A program made the position numbers and the translations under genes. The notes under the pieces are model-generated. The model did not search any database. It was given only the letters and a program-made list of their open reading frames with translations, and was not told the origin of the DNA. Of a stretch of 64,000 bases of DNA, positions 1 through 14,500 are shown one piece after another. Numbering within the stretch: the stretch's first letter is position 1; each line of letters opens with the position of its first letter. Location of the stretch: NCBI GenBank assembly GCA_021613375.1, contig CM038704.1:30938582-31002581 (forward strand), read 5' to 3'. This stretch comes from Megaleporinus macrocephalus (lineage: Eukaryota; Chordata; Actinopteri; Characiformes; Anostomidae).

Positions 1-106
1 CCCTACCAAAATCCCTTGCTTGATAATCTTAACAGAAACAAAAAAAAAACAAGCAACAATGAACTGTAAGTAAAGAGATGTACAGGATTTGTGGGTGAAT
101 ACCTAC

Positions 107-2577
107 CACTGATAGCCATTTAACATTTTTTTGAGGAAAGCCAAGGCACTTTGGGAAACATTGGGGTACAGCTTAGTTGAGTCAAACTTTGCTGCTTGTA
201 TTTTGGTTTCTGTCTGCCACGAGTCTTTCTCTTGGAATGGCAGCCTGCCGCTTAGCCTGCATGGACAATGAAAAACCAGTAAGATGCAGTAAAAACCAGC
301 AGATAATTTTTTTTCAGAGGTACAGAGATATATGAAAGACAGCCACTGTAGCACTAACATTAAATGATTACTTAAAGGGGACCAGTTAAGTTTGTTTTCA
401 GTTTTCAGAATTGTGTTTTTTGGTCTACTAGAATAGATTTACACGGTTTAGTTTTCCCCAAAATACGCTTTTTCTCATATTGTACATCTGTGTTCACCCT
501 CTGTCCGGCCCGATCCTGAAAGTCCGGTAGAATAAGCTGGCGGACCCTTTACCTTTACAAACTAGCCTGAAGCAGGACATTTTAGAGAAGTAAGTCTCGA
601 CTGTTTCAGTGCACTGTTTAATATCGTGCCAAGCTTGCCAGTATCTTGACAATGTAGATAGTTTTAAGAGATAATGTCACCTTGAAACAGAGAAAAGGGC
701 TGGAATTCTAATGAGGCATTTCAGGCAATTGAGAAAAATGGTTTCTGTAGGAGAGGGTTATGCTGCGTAACGTTTGTGGTGGACGGATGGAGGCAAACCA
801 GATATTTCAGTTTTCAATGTAGCTGCAATAGAAAGGTTGGCCAGTGCAAGCCACAATGCTAAGCAGAACACTCTGTCAATTTTTTTTACAATTTTCCGCC
901 GACCACCGTGGTGGAATACACCAGTTGTTAATTTTTCCTGGACAACAAACACCTCGTAATAGATCGTAATAGATATTGTTTTAAAACTGCTCACATGAGT
1001 GGAAGTAAAGTTGATTAAGCCATACTTACATAATGTATGTGAGAACTCCCAAACTCCATATATCAGCTGGAGGCCCCACAACATCCCCTTTAAGTATCTC
1101 TGGAGCTTCAGCCATAAGAAAGAGTAGAGACACATAAGGTTCTGTTCTCCATTTCTACATTGAATCCACAATGGGGTGAGAAATGCATCTTCACCTCACA
1201 ACCACACTAATCATTACCTGTAGCTTTGAATAGTCACTGCATCTAACCCTCACAAAGGCCATTTATTTAATTTTCAGTTAAAATGGCAATTAATAGTAAT
1301 TATTCTTTTTTTCAGTTTTGTAACTTTCAAAACTAAAGTACAAAACAATCATTAAAAGCTAAAGAGATAATGAGATACTTTACAACCACAAATGACCTGG
1401 TGGACCACCTAAACTGTCACCTTCAGATAAACAATACTTAAAACTTCCACCTTTAAGACAGAGAGGAGAAAATGAGGCCCCACTCTTGCTTTAGATTTGA
1501 AAAAAAAAAACCCATCCACAGATGTTTCTGTCTCCCCACTGTGAGTCAACAACGTTATGAATGTGAATGTGTAGCTGCCAAAAAGCTGTTACTGAGAAAG
1601 AAGTAGAAGATAAAAAAAGAAGAAAGTTTGCAAATCAAACAAATGAGCTGCTGGTGTTCTCAGAACCATGGACTGACCCACCACAGAGTCATAAACTAGC
1701 CTAAAGCAAGACATTTCAGAGAGGCCTGACCCACCAGACCTCAACATTACTAAACAATGTGTTTTTTTTATCTAGTTACTTGGACCACACAACTTTTAAA
1801 ACTAAACTTTGGATGTTTGGAAAAACACCACTTTAGTTTTCCTAAAAGTAGTTTTTGAGGTTTCTGTGTAATTTTCTGTTTTAAAACGTGTACCTAGATA
1901 TACTTTTTGACTGGAGATTAAAGAAAGGTGGTCTCTGACTTTGGCACAGTATTGTATTTACTGTTATAATATACCAAAACAACCAATATTGTATTGTACA
2001 TACCTGTATATTCCAAAGTTCCCAAATCTCTGCTGTACTGTTTGAGGAGAAGGGGGTTAAAAGTTTGAGCACTGCCAAAATCTATGATCTTAATGACACT
2101 GAGGTTGGTAACCATGATGTTATCTGGTTTAATGTCTAGATGAAGGACCCGGTGGTTGTGCAAATACTCCAAACCCTGCAAGATCTGGACTATGTAACCC
2201 ACCACATCGTCCTCAGAGTAACGAAACCTACAATGGAAAAATATATTTATCTTATAGGCTTAATAATCTCATCCACTTATAGTCTGCAGATGTATCATTA
2301 AATGGACCCAAAGACACAAGCAGACGCATACACTTACCTGTCAATAAGGCTGTAAAGGATCTCCTTGCCCATGCAGCACTCTGTAATGAGGACCAGGTAG
2401 CGGGGTGTGACATAAGCTTCATGTAATGCCATGATTCTCTCATTATGAAGTGATTTCAAGATCTCATACTCCTGTATTACTGTCGGCTTGTTCACTTGGT
2501 CATGGCATACAATCTTTGCCATGAACATTTTTCCAGTGGCGTTCTCTCGGCAATCCCGTATCACACCAAATCGACCT
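107..2577 (-). CDS. speg: speg exons 38-41: kinase domain 2 (C-terminal lobe incomplete in window)
   Basis: Exons 2338-2577, 2004-2227, 1030-1105 and 107-256 code residues ~3092-3321. Motifs are [18 protein letters not shown], the lysine in MAKIV, the helix-C segment [26 protein letters not shown] (HLD for HRD), [42 protein letters not shown] and the C-lobe [20 protein letters not shown]. The last exon in the window ends TG|GTAGGT inside the LxxxPW region. The final lobe helix and the basic tail lie left of position 1. All catalytic residues are present. Confidence 0.94.
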
Positions 2578-5500
2578 CTAAGGGAAAAAACGAAAAAGTT
2601 AGAAAATTGGCTCTGAGTACTTTACTGAAACAAGTATAATACCTAAATTACAATCAACTCTAATATTTCACAGCAAGTGCAGCTGAATCATCATCTACAG
2701 TTTTAAAACTTAATTTACTGCCGCTATCCTCTCACCTGGCTCTCTCATCCAGAAATGTATATGGTTTCTGTGGAACTCCTTGCCTCAAAGCTGTTTCACT
2801 TTTGGTTGAAGGGGTCACCCTTTCGATGGGTGTGTCTGTCATGGGTGAGACAGCTCCATCGCCAATGGGACTGATACTGCTTGCTAAAACCACAGGAGGA
2901 GAGACTGGGGTAGGAGCCACTCTTGCAGTGGTGGCTGGGACGTAGGTAGGGACTGGAGAAATCGGCCGACCCACTGAAGGTGGAGCAGTGTATGGCCTTT
3001 GACTCAATACAGACTGTATTTGTGTGATGGGGGGGACCACGTTTACAGGGCTATTTGGTTTGGGAGGGACCAAAGGGGGAACAGATTTGCCCTTTAGAGG
3101 CAACTGGGTGACTGCAACTGTCTGGGCATTGCTTTTAACAACATCTGGTTGTGCCTTAGGATCTGTAGCAATAGGAACGGCGTTAGCTGCTGATAGTGAG
3201 GAAACTACAGACTGAGGAGAGGAAGGCTCATATGCGGAGGAAGGTGACGCTGGTGCAGTGCTGGTAACTCTCCAAGGTGCGCTGGAGATGCGAGTCTGTG
3301 GAGGTGCATGAGAGGACAAGGGAGCTACTGGCTGTGCAGATGTTACAGCAGCTGTGACCACATGAGGGCTAAAAACAGGAGGACAACCTGATGGAACCAT
3401 CTTTACTATAGCAGGCTGGGAGACTGAAGCCACTGTCAAAGAGATGGAGAATAAAAAACAATACTGATCAAGAAAGACAACTGAACAGCACAATGCTACA
3501 GGGTTCTCGTAATGCACTACACACAGCAATTTTGTAAGAAATAATTTTTGTATATTTTACTATTTCTACTATTTTACCTTTTTCACTATAATGTAAAAAG
3601 TTTCAAAGTTTTAGATTCAATATTGTTTTAGACAGGTTGCAACCCTTGGTTCATACAAGCACTATTATTAAGAAATTTGAGAGTAATTTTTAGATTTATA
3701 TTTTATATTTTTTATATACAATGCATCATTTTACATAAAACCACGCTGAACTGCTTTGTTTACATCTCACTATAAATGACATTTTCTCAATAAAAATCTG
3801 TGAAATTCCCCTTTAAATAATTTTACGTGGACTGTTTCTGGCACTTCATAACATAACCATTACCTGTAAAGGACAAAAATGGACATATGGCTCATAACAC
3901 TAAGGTACGGGGGAAACGCAGCTTTTTAAACACACTGTGTCTTTAAAATAACTACAAAAACTTTATCATGAACATTTAAAGTATAATGCTACTATTAGTC
4001 TTATACCTGGAACATTGATGCAAACTCTTTCCGAGGCATTGCTGTGTGGGCCCTGTCCTGCTTTGTTCACACACGCTACACGGAAACGAAAGTTAATACC
4101 AGGTGAAAGGCCTGTGACATTATAGTAACAATCCGCAATTCCCGCAGCCACAATCAGCCAGTTGGAGTCACCTAGTGAAAAAGAAATGTTATTTTTAGAG
4201 TAAACATGGGGAAAGGATTTGACTATAACTTGAAAATCTCCCTTTAAGACAAATCAAAAATGACCTTACCTTCAATTTTCTTCTCAAGTGTATAAGTGGA
4301 GGGACCTTTGTTGTCTGCTGGTTTCCATAGAACCAGGGCTGTGTTGTCATATGTCTGAGGAATCTCAGGTGTCCCTGGCCGTTTTGGAATATCTGGAGAA
4401 AGGGAAAAGATAAAGATAACATCACACAAGGGAGTAAAACAATAAAAAAATCTGTAGGGTATAAGACACACAATATCAATCTGTATGTGTTTTTATGGCT
4501 TCACAATATTTATAGGCAAAACACTTGAACTTGTGTGTCCAAACATTTAATTCGTCCTTCGTTTAATTTAGTAACTGATAATTTGCTCATGTGGAACAGA
4601 ATATAGTGCATAAACTCACCAGCTAAAGACAAGGTACATGAGCTGGTCGCGGAGGCCTGGTTATTTGTCGCCACACACTCATAAAGTCCAGCATCTTTCT
4701 TGCAAGTCTTCATTATCATCAGTAGTTGTCTTCCATCCGGGCTAGACATCAAGTTCATTCTGTCATCAAGTTCTAAAGGTTTCTTATCTGAAGGTATAGG
4801 GAAACATAGATGAACATTTACAGAGTTTAACATCTGATCAACTAAATCAAAGAGGAAGTTAGCAAATAAATCTTACCTTTCATCCAGATAATTTTTGGGT
4901 GGGGGCTGCCAGCTGGGAGACAGCTCAGTGTGACTGGATCTCCTTCCAAAAGAATGTGGTCCTTCAGTTTAATATGGAAAACTGGAGGGAAATCTAAAAA
5001 GCATAGTTTATACATCAGTGTATTTTTATACATTTTAATAGCAAGCAATTCAAAAAGGACCTTTGATAGTAATCCTGATATACCTGAGACAGATCGAGTA
5101 TATCGATGTGAAGTCTGACCATCCTCTTCTGAAGGGGTTGAGGGAATGCTTGACTGAGATGGGGTCCTATCTCTCTTTGCTCTGGACAACCCCCATCGGT
5201 CCCATCGAGACTTGCGGTCACTTTCAGGGGCTGTAAAAAAAAGTATCAAAATAACATAAGAAAACTAATGTAATGATTTCTCAACAAAATCATTTGCACC
5301 AAGCAACAAACTAGTATATTTGCAGCAGGTCAAAAACAACTTTTGCATAAAGTTATTTAAATGTTTCCTTTGACAGTTCGCAATACTATACTTCATAAAA
5401 AGTGGATTAGATTTTGTCAATTTTGTTCATAATACCAGACAAATCAAATGAACAACTGACAAAAACACTACCTTGAGAATAATAATATCACCACCATTCA

Positions 5501-8500
5501 ATCAGTTTTAGCATTTTTATCTAATCAGCCTTGGAGGTATTCAAATCACCTTTAATGCAAAATGCTTCCTACAGATGCTTTTAACAACAGATTGAAAAGG
5601 GTTCCTAGGCGTTCACAGAACATACCATTGTTAGAAAAACAACATTCAAACAAATACATTTAGCTAAATCTCTATATTCATATATATTACAACAGGTTGG
5701 TGTGGAAGTTGTGTACTGTATTCTGCTTATAAAATGATAATAATGTATGTAATGTATCATAGAAACAAAGGGCATCACATACTTTGAGATGATTTTATAG
5801 AGTGGGCACTTGATGTTGAGTCTAGAGATTCCTTGGACACTGTGCAAGCAGTCTGTGAAGCTAACTGGTTCTCAGGAACGTCCATCTTCTTTAAACTGAC
5901 ACCTTCAGACTGAGAGTGCCGGAGTCGTGAGAGCAGAGGTGTTCGGCTTCCCTCTTTTTTGGTTTCTTTTTCTCCACTTCTCTCTTCAGAGTGAGTTCGG
6001 TTTCTAAGAGATCCCGAAATTGATTCAAACTTTTTGCGCATTGCTAAAACTGGTGAATCACTGACTTTTTTGATGTCTTGTTTCTCCTTGGGATTGTCTG
6101 GGATCTCAGAATTCATCCCAGGATGTGTTTCTTTACTCTCTTTTCTTTCCTGTGACTTACTACGCATTCTGTCAGATATACCTGAAACCTTTGACTCAAA
6201 TTTCCGTCGCATTGAGAAAACTGGTGAATCAGACGACTTCTTACGGCCTCTTTCTAGACTTTCTCGTTCGGTGTCTTTCTCATAGACAGAGTCCGTGGCA
6301 TCAGTCGCTTTTTTGTCCAGAGATTTACTACGCCCCAGAGCCCAGGTTACTCTTCGTCTGGAAGCAGAGTCTGGATTGTCCTCTTTTGAATTTTCCTCTT
6401 TTCTGTCATTGGTATGTGTCTTTTTTCCACGCAAAGAAAACCTGCCTATTACTCCAAGGCCAGGATCCCTGTCCACCTCCCTAAGGTCTTGGAATGACTT
6501 GGACTTTTCCTGCAATCCTTTAGGCACAAACTCTAGAGGTGCACCTGTTGGCCCTGGTCGATAAACTTCTTCACCTGACCTTCGTGAAAGAACAGGGGAT
6601 TTTTCTTCCGTTTTTGTCCTTGTGAGACGCTTCAAGCCACGTGTTAAAGAGGACTCTCGCTTTTTAAACCTTGCTTCAAAGACCTCCTCTGAGTCAATGT
6701 CTTTGATATCAGATCGGAGGGTTGGTTGCTGTGCTGGAGAAGGAAATGCAACTTTTGCAAAAACAGCTGGATGTTCAGTGCTGGATATGGTTTCTGGCTC
6801 TGGGATCTTCAAGACTGGTGAAGGTTTGTCTGGAACACCATATTTACCATTTGACTGCATTGTGCTAGAATTTGTTGAGGCTATGTCATGTGGTAGAGCT
6901 TCTTTAAATTCTTTCATCATTTCTTCATAATCTGAAGGAGGCATGAGCTTCTCAGTCTTGTCCATCTTCTGAGTATTGCCCTGCACTAAAGGCTGAGAGA
7001 GAGGCTTACTCTGTTCCTTGCTATTTTCATCCTCCTCCTTTGTGATTTGTTTAGCTTTTAGGTCTGGAGTTGGTGGCTTTGAAGAAATCTCCTTTGGAGG
7101 CACAGACTGAGGCTCTAAATTGGTTTGCTCTTTCAGCATAGACATGGATTTAGCTTCTTGCAGTTTGCTCTCTTCAGAGTGAGCTGATGGAATCTCAAGT
7201 GGAGCTCCAGATCTTCTGTGCAGGGGCATTGACTCTGGATCACCATGAGTGAAGGAAGCACTCTTCCGAAACGCTTTTGTCCTGGCTTGGCTCTCTCCAG
7301 GACTATCACCAGTAGTGACAGACCGGGTCAGGCCACCCATTCTAGCTCTTCGCAAATTGCGGTCTAAAGAAGCTGACCTCCTTTCATCGTCAACACCTAG
7401 AGTTTCAAAAAGGGGACCACGAAGACCACTCAACTTCTTATCCACAGAGCCTCCTCTAAGCAACCTTTGCCTCATGAGTTCCAATTTCAGCGCATAGTCT
7501 TCCTGGCTCAGTTTACCTAGACTGGGACTATTACTCCTATGTGGCAACTCCATGGACACTGCTTTTTTTATGCCCTTCTTGCTTTCCTCTAAAGCCTCCT
7601 CTGAAGTACCTTCTTCAGGTGTGATGTGAAGAAGAAGGGCACTGTCAGCAGAACTTCCTCTTCGCATGACTCGCCTTCTGGGCTTGGCCGAGGCCTCTTC
7701 TGCCTCCAAACTCGATCCCATTGGTAGCTCTGGTTGGTCAGACCTTTCTAGAGTCTGTGTGTGATCCACATTCTGTTTACAATCAGATGCCTCACATTCC
7801 ATGGCTTCTTTATTCTGATGAAGGTTTTGGTTGGTACCATTGGATGCTCCAGTAACTTCATCATCCTCATGAATCTCAGTCAAAGACATGCGGGAGCCAG
7901 AAAACATCATTGTGAGAGGCATGGGTATGAACGGTAGCTCATCAATGTCCTCATCAGAGTCAGAGGAAGATGAAGGTGGTGAAGAGCCCTCTTTAAGGTT
8001 CTTGGGCACAGAAATTGACACGCAACTAGAGGAGTCATCAAGCAACTCCGGAATGGATCTCATCACCATTTTAGACTTGTAGCTAATGAGTGAACGCTAA
8101 AACAGACACACAGACAAGGGAGGGCAATCAGCAATTTTTTGTGGGATTTATAAACGGTCTTTGTTTAACTAAAATAATTTCCTGTATACCTGCCATTTCC
8201 GCCTAGCCAGCACTTGCTTGTGCACGGCTGTGCTGATGCTCTTTCCCTTTGTTAGAGTCTTTAAACAGAGACATTATGATTATATTAATGTGAATAAAGG
8301 AACTTTTAACATTTAAATCTAAATACACACACTGGATATTCTTGCTTACCTTGAACCATGGATGTCGAAGACATTCAGTGGCATCAGGCCTCCTGGAATA
8401 ACCCAAAAATATACGTTGTTTCATGATGCACCTCAGTTACCAAGCTACAATAATTGTAATTGTTTCATTTATAACATGAAAATATCTTTTTTAATTAAAA

Positions 8501-11500
8501 GTACTTCATCTATTTAATGTTTCAAATTCTGGAGAGTTAACACTCACAGTCTGTCTGATACAAGAAGCTTAATGACAAATCCCTTAGCTTCTCTGCACAG
8601 GTCAGCAAACATGCTTTCTTCAAATGCTACATTAGAATTCCTGATGTTGAGCAATGTGTCACGATCATTTTCACCAGCAAAAGGAGACACTCCAGTGAGG
8701 CTGCAATAAGCAAATCCATCAATTCTTTCAGACCTAATTTACACCAACATTAATGTCAACATTTTTCATCAGACACAAATAAGTAATATTAATTAGTACA
8801 GACATACTTACCACAAGTATGTGATCACTCCCACTGGCCTAGGTGAAAAAAGAATTCAATATATGTAAAACAGACAGACTGAAAAAAATATCAAAAATGA
8901 AAATAAGAAAAAGTAACATGACAAACTTGGCTTTGTACCAGATATCTGTTGCTTTGGAGATGGGTGTTTGGTTAACAATTTCAGGGGCAACGAATTCAGG
9001 AGTCCCATATTTACAGTACTGTGTTTCGTTTGATGTAAGCTTCACAGCATTGCCGAAATCACAAATCCTTATCTGCTCACTCTTGCGATCTGCCATAAGG
9101 ATGTTTTCAGGCTGAAATGGACAAAACAGCTGCAGATGGTCTTTCATATATTAAATAGTCAGGTGTTATCTTGAAAATGTTTATACCTTTATATCCAAAT
9201 GGATAATGTCATTCTGATGTAGGTAGGAGATGCCCTCTAGGATCTGCCTTACGCAAGACCGAATCTATAAGACAAACATCAATAACTGCTTTTACCTGTG
9301 CCATCATTTCAGTGTATTTAATTTATCTTAATACAGAGTATGTGAACTAACCTCAGACTCCACGACAGTAGTCTTTTTCATCAGTCTTTCCAAAACCTCC
9401 TCATGACATCTTTATCAACCAGTAAAGGATAATAGAGCAATTGAAGCACTGCTCTTTAAAATCAAACAAAACACAGATATTATCTTTTTTACTTTTTAAA
9501 TGTATGCCCCCAATGACACAAACCTTCCACCAACTCCACCAATCAACGAGGACAAAATGCCGAGCTAAGTTAGAGAACCTCCCTTACACTGTACAGTAGG
9601 AGAATGATTTTTGATTTATGTTAAGAAAGTATTGGCTACATCCACAAAGCAAGGATACAGTTCTGTTATGATAACCACAACATTCTTTTTCTCAAATGCA
9701 TCATGGAAATAGAGGATCCTCTCGTGGTCTAACGCAGCCAATAGCTCCATCTCCTTTAGAGCAGAGGCTTTCCTTTTGGCCCGAGCCGATATGAATTTTG
9801 CAGCATATTCCAGTTTTCCTTTTTTCTGGATCACTCGTTTAACGTATGAAAAAGCCCCTCTGCAAAAACAGAAATTACAAAAGAAACCTTTAAAAAAAAT
9901 TCAAGGTCAGACATTTTTTTTTTTACCACATGATAAACATAAAAGCCTCCTGACAGACCTGCCAATTTCCTTGTGGATATCATAGTAATCTGTTAGCCTA
10001 CGCATCCGCCTTAAAATGGTCCCTTCATCCTCAATTTGCTCTTCCTCCTCCTTCTCCAACAGTTTTGCTGTGGTAGTGAATACAATTTTTGATTAAAATG
10101 TGTATGAAATATATTTATACAAAAATCACAGTTTACATCCAATAATAAACCCTTTAAGATACATAACTGGGTAAGAACATGTCTTCAATACAAATTAAAA
10201 TATGGACATATGTGTTAAGCATATTTGTTATTAGGGCAAAGCCATGTTGATCAGCATCCAATTAGATATGTATGACGTGATGACGTCAGTGCCCATGTAT
10301 ATGCCCACGCGCACCACCACACTTTATGTTTGAATAAACGGCTGACTTAGCAGTTGGAGTTGTGCCAGTCAACGGAGAAGATGGTTGTCGAGTGTTTTCT
10401 CTTAGCTTAGCTAGTCGATAAAGTTGTTTACTGTGTGCCCTAAGTAAAACGTGAGTGCTGCTGCGCAGGGATGGCGAATATCCCCACAATATGACTTCAA
10501 AGAAAATATAAAACAAAATATTATAAAATGGTCTGGGAAATTCTGGCTTCATTTTATTATGTGTTAGAAATTATTTATGGTCTGAAACCACGGATTGAAC
10601 TTTGAAAACACAATTCAGACAAATTCAAACAAATTTGTATCTTTGTTATGTGTGTTTTTGGTTGTCTACTTTCTGTTTGAATAGCATTACTTACTTACCA
10701 TTTTGCAAATTTAATTGCAAACTTGACAATGTATACAAATGCGTTCTACAGCCACACTGAAATTAGACAACTCCTACATTTTATACAAATATGACCAGAA
10801 CAAGCTGCAGTCATGCTTTATTCAGCAGCAAGGACCTACTGGCAAGGTCATACTATGCGCAGAATGTTGATGATGGGAACCAACAGTGATAGGACTGTTG
10901 AAAAACAGCTTGACCTTTAACTGCTAATCGTTATGTATTACAAGCTTAAACTTATTAGTCAGTAACTACATAAAAATCAGACTAAAAATCAGCAGAGAAG
11001 AACAAAATATATAGAGCCACCAAAATCCCCAAATTAAAATAAATACCAAACAACAAAAGATTAATAAAAGTTTCAGTGTGATTGAACCGTATGCAAATAT
11101 CCACTGTTCCTTTCCTGTTTATTTTTTACCTGTATGAACAGTGAGCTCAGCCTTGCAGGAGACCTCTCCTGCCAGATTCTTAGCTGTGCAAGTGTACACT
11201 CCTGAGTCTTCAAGCTGTGCATTGAGGACCACAAGAGAGCACTCTTGGTCATCATACACAAAAGTGAAATGACTGGTCTCTGCAAGTAGTACATTGTCCT
11301 GAAATCAACAAATATAATTCACAAATCAGGTCATAACATAAGATAAAGATAAAGGCTGCTATGCAGCACATGCGACAAAATGAAATGTATTATGGAAGCT
11401 TGTGATAGGTAATCATAGGTTATAGCTTACCTTGTACCATAAAATGTCAGGATCAGGTTTTCCATCAACAACCACAGCAAAACGAGGTGTTTCACCAACA

Positions 11501-14500
11501 CACACATCCAAGTCTTCCATGATGGTCTCAAAAGCCGGAGGTGCTAAAAAGCACAAAATCCAATGCTACTGTCTACCATAACGTTCAGTGCAGTTCATAT
11601 AAAATAATAAGTGGTGGATAGTAAATACCAGCACTCTAGGATATGTTTATATAACTTTGAAAGTCTCTGAGAGACGGGGACATTCACCTGCCATTGCGAG
11701 CTGGATAGTACAAAGGTCACTGCCATACTGGTTGTTTGCCATACAAATTAGCTGCCCAGTATCAGTTCCCTTCACTTTGGATATCCTCAAAGCATGCTGG
11801 TCATCATCCGGCATAAACATCTCATATGTTCCAGGCTTACTTACAAGTGCCAAGCCTCTCCTGTGAAACCACAATTTGCTCAATCATACAAGATAACAAC
11901 AACATAAAACACGCAAACAAGCATTTCCGAATTTTAAACGGCACTCTCACCTTTTCCATGTGACCACTGCTTGGACATGGTTGAGGGTTACTGTAATGGT
12001 AACAGGCTGATTTTCTACTGCATACACAACATCAGACTTGTCCAAGATGACTGGTGCTTTGCGCAGGTACTGCCCTGAAATCAAGAGGTAAAAATCATTT
12101 CCAGCATGCACCTCAGCATTGTAACATTTTAACAAAATTAAACTTAGTCATGATATTTTAGGTCATTTTTGCAATTGCCTCATGCTAGCAGTAGTTTACA
12201 GGTTTTCCGGAACTGGTCTAAATCATTCTCTTTTATGATGCATGCAGTTGTTAATGAAATATAGTAAAATAAATAAACGTAGTTGGAAGCACTTGGTCTG
12301 GACATTTTAAGATAAATGCCATCACTCTGGAGTTTATTTTAAGTAACTTACAGCAAATTACAGGTAATGTAATGTAAATAAATGAAGCTGTTACCCACAA
12401 AACCACAAAACACACAAACACGTCTCCACCTACAATTAATGCTTGATAAAACAAATGTGCTTATTCAGTAGAAATAGGTTCCTGCATGGTGGTGATACAG
12501 CAAAAACATAACATTTTTTATTCATTTATTTTTTTTATTTCATTTTTTTTTTACATATTTCCTTTTAAATAATTCAGCTAAGGAATGTAAACAAGTTGGA
12601 TTGAACAAGACATATTTACTTGCCATTGTAAAATGCTCTGGATTGAAGTATCTGTTAAATATGTTAATAAGCATGTTTTGAAGGTTGTTTGCCTTCTATA
12701 CAACTATAATCCCTTATTAAATATACCAGTCAGCCATAGCATTAAAACTACCTTAAGAAACACCACAGAGCAGACACAATATGGGTGGCGGATCATTCTC
12801 AGCACTGGAGTGTCACTGACATGGTGGTGGCGTGTTAGTGTGTGTTGTGCTGGTCTGAGAGGATCAGACACAGCAGTGTTGGTACTGTTTTTAAATGCAT
12901 CAACGTCACTGCTGTAATCGTCCACCGACCAAAAACATAAATCAACTCCAAGTAATTTAACACAATAACAATAATACATAGTCATCTGGCAAATCTCAAA
13001 AGCAAGAGCCATCATTTTAATGGTGGTCACCTATAGACAGTCTGCTGGTACCTTTATTAATGAGCTGAACCAGGTCAGTAGGTTGAGATGGTTTGCTGAA
13101 GGCTTTGCCGGTGCTGCAGAGGACCCTGAAAGCGTATCGGACTCCTTTCGAAAGGGAGGTTATGTTGTAAAAAGTTTCCCTTAGACTGGACGCTATGATT
13201 GTCCACTGGATGGAGCCCAAAGCTTGCTGCTGGACAGCATACATGAGAGAGCTGGTGTCTGTTAAGAAAGGCACATAAGAAAACCCTCAATATTACAACT
13301 AAAGGAAAAAAATGAAATATGTAAGCGCTTATGTACTCTGTTTCAAATATTACAATTCTCATTAACCTGCATTAACTTTCACGCTCACCTCAGTGTTTCC
13401 AAAACAGTATTTCAAAGCTTGTAGCTACAGGGTGTTTTATGACAATTGTTTTAAAATAGTGTAAAACAAATGTGGTTGTCCCCCTTTTCACAAACTGATT
13501 ATAAGAGAAAGGGTCATTTTGGTGACTGTTTGTTTTTCCAAATAACTTTTTTCATCCGGTTTTTGTTCAGGTTTTGAAGGTCCCTAATAAAGGTCATATG
13601 TGAATTAGATATGAACACTGTGCAGCAATATTCATTGATTTAGCTAAAGCTTTTGACATTGTTGATCACTCTATCCTTCTAAAAAGATTGAGCAGTATTG
13701 GGGTTGTTAATCACTCTTTGGCTTGGTTGGTCTTATTGTGTACAGCATGATAAATTGAATGATTGTCTTTCTTGCTCTCCTCCTGTTACTAAAGAAGTTC
13801 ATTATGGCTCAATATTAAGTCCTACTCTGTTGTCTGTGTTATTAACGATATCCCACATACAATGTAATTCATTATCACATTGTGGCAGCTGTAAAGCGCA
13901 TAACAACATTTAAAAAATGTGATTCCATTTTCTTAGGTCTGCACACATGCAGAGCTGTCTTTGAAAGCAATCAGCATTTAACTCAGTACCTCGAAAATAG
14001 CAACAAAGTGCCTTTGGAGCAAAGTTTAACACAAGCACATGCATCTTCTACATTAGTCGTCTGTTGTTCTCAAGCTGAAGCAATACATCTGCATGTCCGT
14101 CAAATTTCCCTTGTAAACAAATACACATGTACAGAAAACTTATATTGAGTTCTCATCATTAAATTGCCAAAACCTTCATTACTTATTATGCCCAATTTAT
14201 GTCCAGCAGAGTGGAGCTCAGGTGTGAACCACTCAGTGAACCAATGAACCAATTGATTTCCGTGTCATATCTGTGAATGTGCTGGCTAGCAATAGTCTGG
14301 AGCAACAGGATGTAACCACTGCTGAGTTTAGTGCAAGTTATAAAAACAATATCTTACGCACATTTACAAACTTTTTTTCCATGCAGATTAAAAAACAATA
14401 ACCTCCAAAACACAGTAAAAAGTAGAATCTAGTGAAATGATTACATATTTTAACATATATGTAGGTATATGTGGTGTATTTGTGTATCAAATACTGGACA

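Noticed and set aside
1..106. A last speg exon within the left edge
   Set aside because: No acceptor followed by a frame that continues the kinase C-lobe is present; the end must lie outside the window.
6034..6930. Several plus-strand ORFs opposite the large linker exon
   Set aside because: Antisense shadows of the Ser/Arg-rich speg exon.
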